From Chromera velia (Eukaryota > Sar > Chromeraceae), in assembly GCA_018398765.1 (NCBI GenBank), contig JAHBMJ010001238.1:1-33643 (forward strand): DNA of 33,643 bases. The letters are read 5' to 3'. The position numbers and the translations under genes are program-made. This document shows positions 22,074-30,783 of the stretch, in pieces. The notes below the pieces were generated by a model that did no database searches, had not been told where the DNA came from, and saw nothing but the letters and a program-made list of their open reading frames with translations. Positions within the stretch are counted from its first letter, which is position 1. The number at the start of each line of letters is the position of its first letter.

Positions 22074-22850
22074 AGAAAGTCAAACGACCGACGCCCGGTC
22101 TGCACTCCTGCCAAAAGACCTATTGAATTCACTTACCAACTCTTGAAAAGCAAAAACTGACGGAAGGTCAGCGTGCGGTGAGAAAACATGCAACAATCTA
22201 TTCAAGGCCTTACACAGAAAAGAAAAAGGACCCCACCATGAATGCTTTACATAAGAGACCAACGCATGGAACTTCAAGGAGGCCCAAGATGCAGGGACCT
22301 CACCACCCTTTCCCCATAACTTCCTGTTCGGCTATAAGATACCTGTACCGAATGAATGACCCTCCTCCGAGATACCCATAAACTGCTCAAGAAACAGGTT
22401 CATCTCTGGAGATCGACTGGATTCATCAAACAGCAACGCCTCCCTCAACTTCACGTCTCGAGGTGATAGATGAATATATGTAGAATTGGAGAAGAATGTT
22501 AGTGATAGTCGTCTTCAGCAACTTCATCCATTCATCAGACAACGACATCCATTCAAATGGAAGCACACAAACGCCAGAGACCCTTCTCCCCCCCGTCACC
22601 CCCGACCCGCATCCTCTACCCAACACTCGAGACAAAAAAGACAAGATAGAGCTCATTCCCTTATGAGCAACCGACCAGGCCGCAAGCGAGGGCCAAAGCT
22701 TCGATCGCGAAGAGAAATTTGAGAGGAGAAAGAACTGACGCTGCAACCTGGGAGACAGAGACAGTAGGCAGCAGACATGACCTTGCACAGTAGCGAGGTC
22801 CATAGAAGAAGACAAATGCTCACACGGGCAGGGCCCATCGTATCTGATAC

Positions 22851-24217
22851 TCAGGTCCCCCGTTTCCTCACTCCCCCCTTCCTCAACCCCTTCATTCCCA
22901 CAGACATATCATATGCATTATCCAGCACCTGCTGTAAACTCAGCAACTTCGAGGGCAGCAAACGGAAGCGCACCGTGCCCTTCAAACCAGACGCGCGGAC
23001 CCATCTCGAAAAAACAGAGGAGTAGAAAGAAGTGAAAAGATGAAAATCAACAAGAGGCAAACGAACAGAAAAAAGCAAACTCTTTCCGAAGTCCTTCACT
23101 GACCAACCATAAAGCTCACACAATCTACGTACATTGAAGTTGAAAGTCGCCCTGCTGCCCTGTCTCACTCCAGACCTTGGAAAAAGACGGTAGCACGCAT
23201 GCAGATAATCTTTCTCAATCATCATTCTCCTCAACTCACCATCAGTGCGCCGTTTCTTTGAGAGGAATACCAGCAGCAGAGACCGGTATACGTATGAGCT
23301 TAAGCTCCCCCTCCCCCCTTTCCCCCTCTCTATCTCCTTACCCCTCTTTTCCCCAGACCAACTCACCTGCCCACAAGAATCTGAAACATCAGCAACCACA
23401 CAACACCTACTCAGATAGGGGGGAAGATTCGTATTTCGAACACCTCCTCCGTTTCCCTGCACTGAGTTTCTCACTGACATGAAAGCTTTCAACTGGTCAG
23501 CACATACAGTGACTCCCCCACCCCGCCTTCCCGCAATCCGACCAGACCTTCGCCTGCCCTGACCCTCACTCGCCTCCCCCCCTTTGTTTCTAGGGCGAAG
23601 CACCAGCGACGTTTCCCCTTTCATCTTCCTATTCACCCCTGCAGTGTTCCAGGCAGGCATAAAAGATCGTATACACGCCATCTCTACATCCCTCAAATCC
23701 TTGTGCGTTCCACTTACCACTGCAAGAGGAGTAATCATAAACAACGCATGCCGAGTCATATCAGACGATAAAACAGAGTAAATTTAAAGTGATGAGCATA
23801 CTCCCTGCCAAAAGTATTAGACCCCCCTCTTCCACTGGTAAAGTAACGAGATGCCGCATACAGATGCTGCTTGAACCTGCCAACCACATCGTCCACCGTA
23901 CTACCAAGATAAAATCCTCTCTTCCACGACGACCATATCATATATATAATATGCTTACTCCATAGGTCGGCCCGACCACCAAAAGATTCATAACCCCGTC
24001 TGACTTCCCTCAAAAACTTCGAGAAACTTGACTCAGACAACTCTAAAAAACTCCCAGCAACCATGCTATACAGGTTTGTCACCCTCTCTAACATCCATGT
24101 GCTGCACCTCCTCCCCAGCACAGACCGAGCACGAGAATGAGAACATTCACTCACATCTGGAGATGCAGGAGAGAACTGAAGTGAGTAAGAAGGGGGCTGC
24201 GATGAGTGTATGTGCAA
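22851..24217 (-). pseudogene. GIY-YIG endonuclease part of the retroelement, one frameshift
   Basis: Two overlapping frames (24217-23756, then 23759-22851) join into one domain. The first has IIYMIW (the GIY position), GFYLGST (YIG) and VVGRFKQHL with the conserved Arg, at about 23860-23950. The second has DVEMACIRSFMPAWN, the conserved Glu and the P-x-x-N end of the fold. The switch at about 23757 is a one-base shift in otherwise continuous homology. After the nuclease comes a basic, Gly-rich segment and then a region I cannot assign, perhaps the RT fingers. GIY-YIG nucleases of this type nick the target to prime reverse transcription. Confidence 0.65.
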
Positions 24218-24897
24218 CGTAGTCGAAACATTAAAAATATGTAAAATAAGCTTTTCATACCATAATCAAAGTTGTTTTTTGACTTGTTTAAAACCTTAGT
24301 CTATCATTTGTTTGAAAAAAATTGACAATTCTAAGAGCAATCTCTGTATAAAAATTATGAAATGAATAATGATTATTATCATTAATGAAAAAATGACTAA
24401 TGATTATCAAAAGTTCATAATCATTATTGAAATTTATAATCATTACTTGCTTTAACATTGAATTAACCCATTGATGTGTTCATAAATTTTTTAAAAGCTT
24501 TATTTTATATCTTAGAAAGGCTGTCTGCCGCTGTCAGGCTCTAAAGTTTTTTGTGTAGAATTAGTACACACTTTGGACTTAAAAAATTTGTCTAAAATTA
24601 TTGCACACTAATTATTACACACTTTTATGTGTAACAAGGGGGGGGTCACGGGTAATTGTTACACATTTAACTTTGTATACTAGTTTGTGTAACACTACAG
24701 GATTGGTGTATAGGGCCCGTTGGAAGAATTAGTAGAATAAATTCAATAGTATGTATATATCATGTATTCTGAAAGCGGGACTGTACATCACATTCAAATT
24801 ATAATTTAATACTATTGAACAGTGTTTTAAATTAATCATGCATGAAAGCAAGTTTCAGAAATTTAGACTAATTCAGACTTAGAATGATCAATTAACA

Positions 24898-24905
24898 CTC
24901 GGATC
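24898..24905. repeat. Target-site duplication, left, hAT copy 2
   Basis: CTCGGATC here pairs with CTTGGATC at 26578-26585: eight bases with one mismatch, just outside the terminal repeats. Confidence 0.8.
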
Positions 24906-25063
24906 TAGTGACCATGTTTGATTTGATTATATTTGATTTGATTTGATTTGATTTGATTTGAGCTTCAACCTCAAATATTTGATATTTGAAGTAAGATTTG
25001 AGGTTAACCTCTTAGGGTTCCTCACTGAGTTACTGACTTACTGTCACTCTGATCATTTTTCTC

Positions 25064-25225
25064 ATGACAATAGTTATCAGAACATTTCTGATGTGTGTTT
25101 CAAAAATTTAAAAAAATAGATATAAAATTACAACTTATCAGTTTATGATAATAGTTATCAGAACATTTCTGATGTGTGTTTCAAAAATTTAAAAAAATAC
25201 ATATAAAATTATAACTTATCAGTTC
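25064..25225 (+). repeat. 81-bp direct duplication inside hAT copy 2
   Basis: ATGACAATAGTTATCAGAAC at 25064 recurs as ATGATAATAGTTATCAGAAC at 25145, and the following bases through CAACTTATCAGTTT recur with few changes. Copy 1 has a single unit from about 7491. Confidence 0.9.
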
Positions 25226-25397
25226 CGTAAAAAAAATGTGCCTGTATGGCAGTGTATATACACTAGTCACTGAGACTCACTCTAGTACTAATAGAGATTA
25301 AGAACATAAAATTGATAGATTTAAAATTACATATAACTTTTTGTTGATACGATAAAGTTAGAGCATATACCAAAATTGAGGTAACAATCACTCAGCT

Positions 25398-25873
25398 TTA
25401 TGGCACTTCCTTTTCCTCTTCTTCATGATCACTTTCTTTAATATGAATAGAATCGATCGGTGGTGGGAGCTGCTGAGAGCTTTTTCTCTGGCTTTTCGGC
25501 TTTCCAGGAGTGGGTGCTCCTGGGCTTCTATTCGGTTGCGAAAAGATGACAACGGGGTGAAACGGAGAACCGTGCATACGTTTGCTATTGCTGTTGGTGT
25601 TGGAACCATCTTATTTCTGGGCAGCTAAGCATCCAGAGTTGGTAAGTTCGGCTACCCTCTATGCCACACCAGGGCCAACAACAAGCCTCTTGTATTGGAG
25701 GTGAATATAGAGAGGTCGGTAGCCTTTCTCACCCGGAGTGATGACTTTCTCAGGAGGGGGAAGTTTCCCCCCAGCCTTCTCAGCATTTACGTCTGCGGCC
25801 GCCTCCTTTGGTTTCAAATTGGTCTTCCTGCCAGGCCCTGCAGGAGCGGCCCCCCCTCTAGCACTCTCAGCAG
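25398..25873 (-). pseudogene. Retained C-terminal tail of hAT transposase in copy 2
   Basis: The minus strand keeps a run rich in Asn/Ser, then PGAPTPGKPKSQRKSS, PPPIDSIHIKES and a Glu-rich end at TAA 25400-25398. This parallels the tail in copy 1. Upstream it also keeps the Lys/Ala-rich PPPEKVITPGE piece. The core domain is absent because of the internal deletion. Confidence 0.5.
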
Positions 25874-26585
25874 CTTCGACTCCCCCGCCCCTTCTAACCG
25901 CTTCTCCTGTCTTTCTTGGAGCAGCTGCACATGTTTGTCAGACGTGATTGTCAAGCCATCCTGATTAATGAGGTGGGTTTGAAAAGAACTGGTTGCCACT
26001 GCTGCATACTCATAGCTACAAATAGTTTCTCCTTCCCCCTCGGCTTCTTATATTTTCACCTGACACTGAATCACATTTGCCCCCTTTTGCACGGACCATA
26101 TTTTTTTGCGTACCCGGCTCTAAAAACAAATGCCTCCTTCTTCCCGTTCGACCCTGTTGGATTGTGTAACATGTTTTTACGGGGTGTAAAATGTTTGCAG
26201 ACGCTCAAAAAGGGGGCCGTAAAAGATGTTCCAGCACCAGAAAAGTCAACACAGCTGTTCGGGAAAACGTTCAGCTGATCGGTTTACCTCTATATGAAGT
26301 AAAAAGGAGTGAAACGTCAATTTCAGTACAGCTCAAAATGTTTTTTTTTTGAGAGCAAACCATCAAGATTTAGGTTTTTTCATTTGAATCAGCATGCGTG
26401 ACGGATTGGTACTTGCAAAAAGTTTTTTCGGGACCTTCATATTTGAGGTTGAAAGTCATATTGATCAAATATTTAATCGTATTTGATAGGTCTTTAAACA
26501 CTAGGTCCTCCCTGACTGGATATTTGATTTGAGCTTAAGCCCTACCTCAAATCAAATCAAATCAAACATGGTCACTACTTGGATC

Positions 26586-27415
26586 GAGCATCGAGCCTGA
26601 GATTAAGAATCGAGATCGATGATATTTAGGTTTAATTAAAAGCTCTGAAACCAGAGTTTAGAATCTAAGTCCATTAGACGATTTGGAATTATTTGGAGTG
26701 GGACTAAGAGTGAGACTTTGTTATTCCCATAGGGTCATTCACTTGTCTCTATATGTCTAGCTATAGGTAAAGATTTATCTAGAGATTTATGCATAATATC
26801 TAGAAATTAAATTCAAACAATGCAATTTCCTATAGGCCTATAGCTATAGGCAATTCTACCTAGAATTTTACAATTAATTTTTATTGTACGTGTATGTAAA
26901 TGGTTATTCAACGACTAGTTCAACGATCGACGACGACGCCACGACGTACGTCGCTATAGGTACATCGCCGTTGCGGTATGTTACGACTATATAGTTAAGA
27001 CGTTCATGAACAAACATGGTTCTAGACATGGTTCAGCGTGCGTTTCACGAGAAGTTGAGAACTATGATCAAAACCCATGTGAGACTGTTTGTACTCAGCA
27101 TAACCAGAAGCAACTTGAAAGACGGCTAGGCCTCCAGAATGAGCGCTCTTTCACAACTGAAGTGACTCTTCAATGTCCATATAATTCAGAATCCTTCACG
27201 TTTTACCAGTCCGTCAACACCTGCGCACGTTACACGGAAAGACTTGTGAACAACACATAAAATGACTGTTGCCGCTAAGCAATCCTGTCACGCTACCGCC
27301 TACTTGCTTTGTACTACTGCGTGAGAGCTTGATCGAGTTGGATCATACCTTGTTCATTTGATTGTTGCAGTCTGGACCGAAATGGTGCCTCACTTGGAAA
27401 GATGCTTCATGGGGA
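26586..27415. other. AT-rich spacer between hAT copy 2 and the phosphatase gene
   Basis: No gene supported. CTATAGG and TCTAGA-type strings are frequent at 26740-26870. A CG-rich stretch with ACGACG repeats lies at about 26925-26985. An 84-codon open frame at 27006-27260 has no recognisable domain and may be chance. Confidence 0.45.
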
Positions 27416-28232
27416 CTATGTCTGAGCCAAAACACCAAGGAGACAAGGAAGGATCGCTGGAAAAGAGACAAAGAAAATCGACAGAAATGACAGCGAGTAA
27501 GTCGAACCTTTAAGGATGCACTCGAACACACGATCATGCCCGCCCTCGTAGTACCTGCAGAAGCACGGTTCAGAAGGGGGGCAACACAGTGTGTGTCAGT
27601 GTCCCTCTCAAATCAGAGACACTAAAAAGGCATCCTCCTGGAGCTTTGAAGGAACACCTCTGTAAAGCGCTGACTCACGGGTCAGGGGTATCCTTTAGTC
27701 CCAGTTCTGGGGCGTAGTCGCGAAGAAGCAGCCGCAGTTTTCCATGGTACTCCGGTGGGCACATTGCCAGCAGGTCTCTCAGGTTGTTCTCATCCATGGC
27801 AATTATCAGATCGAATTTGCTGAAGTCTGCAAGCGGGCAGAAAGAAACCGATTTTGTGCGACCAACGATGGTCAATACGCCAGTAACCATGCAGCCATAT
27901 ATAGAGCTCGGCCACAAAGTGGGGGTTGCTCACCTTCTCCCTCTACTTTCCTGGCTCGGTGTGGGGTGATATCGATGCCGCGATGCCTGCAAGCTCTGAC
28001 CATTTCGGACATGGCAGGATCGCCCGCAAAATGTCCCCCCGTCCCTGCAGACAGTGGAAAGTGGGTGTGAGAGACAGCCACCGCAAAAACTTCAATTCCT
28101 CAGATACCATGTAGCATGCTGACCTGCAGAACCAGACCGCAACTGAGGACAGCGAGCCTTCAGCACGTACTCTGCTGTGCACGAACGATTCACGTTGCCG
28201 AGACAGACGAATAAGACGCTGGTGATGGACAT
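27416..28232 (-). CDS. Low-molecular-weight protein tyrosine phosphatase
   Basis: Five exons on minus: 28232-28124, 28044-27934, 27826-27679, 27554-27508 and 27456-27416 (TAG). All have GT-AG borders and matching phases, giving 151 residues, close to the family's usual 155 or so. Residues 6-17 are the P-loop VLFVCLGNVNRS, with nucleophile Cys10 and Arg16. Then come a SAGTGGH segment, GIDITPHRAR, FDLIIAMDENN, and DPYYEGG with general-acid Asp122 and Tyr124/125. The enzyme removes phosphate from phosphotyrosine through a Cys-phosphate intermediate, normally in the cytosol. The usual second Cys of the loop (CLGNICRS) is Asn15, and the next residue after RS is Cys18, not the usual Pro. The last three introns use donors GTGAGT, GTTCGA and short spacers; the final intron is only about 51 bases. 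No targeting leader is seen. Confidence 0.9.
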
Positions 28233-29090
28233 CTTCGGTGCAAGGAGGAAGGAGAGACAAAACGGCTCGATGCAAAGTGGGTTTGACTGCGCACAATGCC
28301 GACCTTTTCTATCAATGCGTGCAGCTCTACAGACCCTTGATTTGATCTTCTGTCACAGGGTGTAACTTTGAGGGTTTGTGCTTGCGGAGATCGAATACAA
28401 ATCGAGTCCGATCTCAGACTCGTCCGACGGAGACGATGAGAAAGTTCAAGCTAATAATCGTTGCGTAGACGGATCGCGCGCGGTCTTCATGCAATCAGCA
28501 GTGTTGCAATGTGTTGCACATGCATGCAAGGCATGCATGTTGCACACGCAGTTCATTGAATGCCTAGCTCGGCAAGATGCATATATACTGGTCCGACAAA
28601 GGTCCAGAGAGACACTAAAGAAGTTCATTGAATGCACATGCTACCTTAATTCGAGCATGATTGAGCTGTTGTGTCATTATATCGCGACATCGATAATTCA
28701 TTGATTCGTTGCCCCCCTCGATCGATCCCGGGCCCTCGTCACGAAGGTCATTGAAGGGTCAGCGATCTCAGTGAGATCGTCGCCATGAAAAGAGCTTGTC
28801 ATTGGAAAAGCAGTCCTCTAACTGCACAAGGACCCTTAGATTGCCAAACCTTGAATTGAGCTGTCGAGCCTGCAGAAAATACCGATCGGGTGACGAGCCC
28901 AGTCAGAAGCTTTTGCCCGGTTGGGCACGGAGCCAAAACTCGTCTTCAGCGGCTGGAGAGTCAAAGCAGTTCAGGTGGGTGAGCGTCTGCTCAGACATAT
29001 TGGTGAAGACTGTCAGATCGGCGCCAATCCTCAGAGGCGTGTGCGTGGCCTCTTGGTTTTGATGAATCAGATTTGACAGCAGATCGAACG
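28233..29090. other. Intergenic region between phosphatase and orphan gene
   Basis: No gene supported. It must contain the phosphatase promoter on one side and that of the plus-strand orphan on the other, since these genes diverge. GCATGCATG strings recur at 28518-28540. An open frame on the minus strand ending at 28903 looks mildly protein-like but has no domain. Confidence 0.45.
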
Positions 29091-29733
29091 ATGAGGGCGC
29101 TTCTTCTTGGACTATTACTGTTTGCGGTGCTGAATCAGCCACAAGCACAGGGATTCCCCTCTTTTTTGAAAAGGTTACCGATCGGGGACAAAGCATCGAA
29201 AGAGCAGGAGCCTCCAAATGCGGAGGCTGCTCCCGCCGAAAACAAGACGGTTGTACCTTTCGAAGGCTTTCAGCCCTTCAAGACAGACCTGGATAATGAA
29301 TATTCTGGAGTTCTTGCCGGACCGATCGGGGACAGCCTGTTTCTGTTTCCTGGTGCTGAGGTCAGGCGTTCATTCGGTATCTTTCTTTGGGGGGCCGAGA
29401 CCATGCGCCTAAGATCCTGCAGACTTTGTTGAGCCAAGGGACTTTGTTGATTTCCCTGCAGGGAAACAGCGGACAGGATAATGAACACCTCTGCGCAAAA
29501 AAATATGGCTTCGACGTCGGTTGAAGGCGGGGCCATCCAGCACTTCGTGGGCGAGTGCTCCACAAAGAAACAATTTTGTGGTGTTTTGTTAAATGTGCCT
29601 GCAGTTCATCTGGGATGCCAAAGCGTTGAAGTGTGTCTTGAATCCAAACGAAGATCAGAGAAAAGCCGCGATCGATGAGAAGGCGTTCAAAGCGAAGTGG
29701 CTGCCTTTTGATGTTTCCTCAACGGAAAAGTAA
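29091..29733 (+). CDS. Unrecognised small protein with signal peptide
   Basis: Proposed exons 29091-29360, 29462-29515 and 29605-29733 (TAA), 150 residues, all phase 0. The ATG at 29091 starts MRALLLGLLLFAVLNQPQAQ, a clear signal peptide, followed by GFPSFLKRLP. Phe near the cleavage site and the basic run would also suit a plastid leader like the one on psbL. A Glu/Ala/Pro-rich stretch follows, then a part with KYGFD and FIWDAKALKC and a Lys-rich end KWLPFDVSSTEK. I recognise no family. The second intron donor (GTCGGT) is weak, and the skipped segment 29516-29604 could be partly exonic, so the middle of the model is uncertain. Confidence 0.5.
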
Positions 29734-30783
29734 AAGCTATATCTAGAGTGCATCAATTGAGCTCCGGCAGCATTTTAAGTTTGACTGGCACAACTTGGAG
29801 GCTGATGGCCCAGTGATGGGGCGAAGACAACGCTTTTTCAACTTGAAGCCATTAAGGGTCACTTCTTCTGCCCTAGATCATACGTTTTCCTTTGTTTTTC
29901 CCTTTGAAGAAGGGTTGCCATCATGCACAGAGCTTTTAGCGGCGAATCTAGCCAAGTTTCTCTATCACTGACTATAGGCTAGACTATATAGGTCGCCAAG
30001 CGATTAAAACTATCTAGATTTAAACTTTTATAGACTATAGGCTAGAGCAGACTTGGCCGGGCTGGACAGTTTAACTGTTTCAAAATAATCCATAAACAGG
30101 AATTCTAGCAGGAATTCTTAGTACTAGTTTTGAACTAGGTTTTGAAACTCTATATGAATATAATTTGATTCAGTTTTTTAGTTAATTATCTAAGTTTACT
30201 TTGCGGACTATTGCTAAGTTAAGTTGCGGACCTCTTGATATTGATCGATGGAATTCAAATTATACATTGGAATATAATTTTTATCATCATTATCATCATT
30301 ATTATTATTAATCGGTCTATAAGCCATCATGTAGTATATGAGTCTAGGATAATGCTTTATTGCCCCTTTGCCAGACCTGTATCATACAACGGGAAGGGGT
30401 TTCATTCTTGCAACTCTAAACACCCTGCATCTAGAAGATGCTTTCTAAATCGCTGATGTCGTTTCCCTTCTGTGGGAGGAGTGCAACAATTGCAACAGAG
30501 ACTCTCAGGCAGTAGAGGCAAGCAGGAAGACCGGTGGAGAGGGGGGATGGGAGATATACTTGGGAGATGGAAAAAAAACATTCAAAAGGTGAGACGGGAA
30601 GAGAGGTAAGTAACCATCACATGCATCGAATCGCAGGTCTTACGATGGGGGGTGCAGACAGATGTTTCGTAAGAGTCGCAGGGCCGGTATGGGTGTGTGT
30701 CTGAGTGCCAGGGTGACCTTCATTTGTGCCAACAATTCGCTTTACGTGGCGTGTTTTAGAGGGGTGGAGTCTTTCAATAGCAA
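29734..30783. other. AT-rich spacer before the LINE
   Basis: No gene seen. GACTATAGGCTAGA-type strings repeat at about 29965-30050. A short ATC/ATT trinucleotide microsatellite lies at 30281-30310. The part nearest the LINE (about 30520-30783) may be its 3' untranslated region, but no A-tail or target duplication is visible. Confidence 0.5.

Larger units (their letters stand above)
20146..24710 (-). mobile_element. Decayed retroelement with GIY-YIG nuclease and reverse transcriptase (Penelope-like?)
   Basis: The left end TACACCAATACTGT..GGTTACACAA (20146-20171) is matched in inverse orientation by TTGTGTAACACTACAGGATTGGTGTA (24685-24710). Further GTTACACA motifs and TAATCATTATTG-like strings occur near both ends. 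Minus-strand coding between them has a GIY-YIG nuclease part first and a reverse transcriptase last. RT plus GIY-YIG is the mark of Penelope-like elements, which can have inverted terminal repeats; a clade with amino-terminal nuclease is known. No target duplication could be identified, so the ends are inferred. Several frameshifts show decay. Confidence 0.6.
24906..26577 (-). mobile_element. hAT-type transposon, copy 2 (1.67 kb, internally deleted)
   Basis: It has the same ends as copy 1 (TAGTGACCATG..CATGGTCACTA) and near-identical sequence over the outer parts. Relative to copy 1 it lacks about 1.1 kb, corresponding to 8221-9327 there; the join is at about 25873, inside CAGCAGCTTCG. The deleted part held the recognisable transposase core, so this copy can only be moved in trans. 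It also gained an 81-bp tandem duplication. Its 8-bp target duplication has one mismatch, suggesting age or a later mutation. Confidence 0.9.

Noticed and set aside
27006-27260. Plus-strand 84-codon open frame starting with ATG
   Set aside because: Cys-containing but with no signal peptide, domain or neighbouring exons; it cannot be told from chance.
28378-28704. Plus-strand open frame of 108 codons
   Set aside because: Begins at GTG, includes a local GCATGCATG repeat, and shows no domain or splice context.
28903-29217. Minus-strand open frame containing GADLTVFTNMSEQTLTHLN
   Set aside because: It looks protein-like but overlaps the signal-peptide exon on plus, starts without ATG and has no family I recognise.
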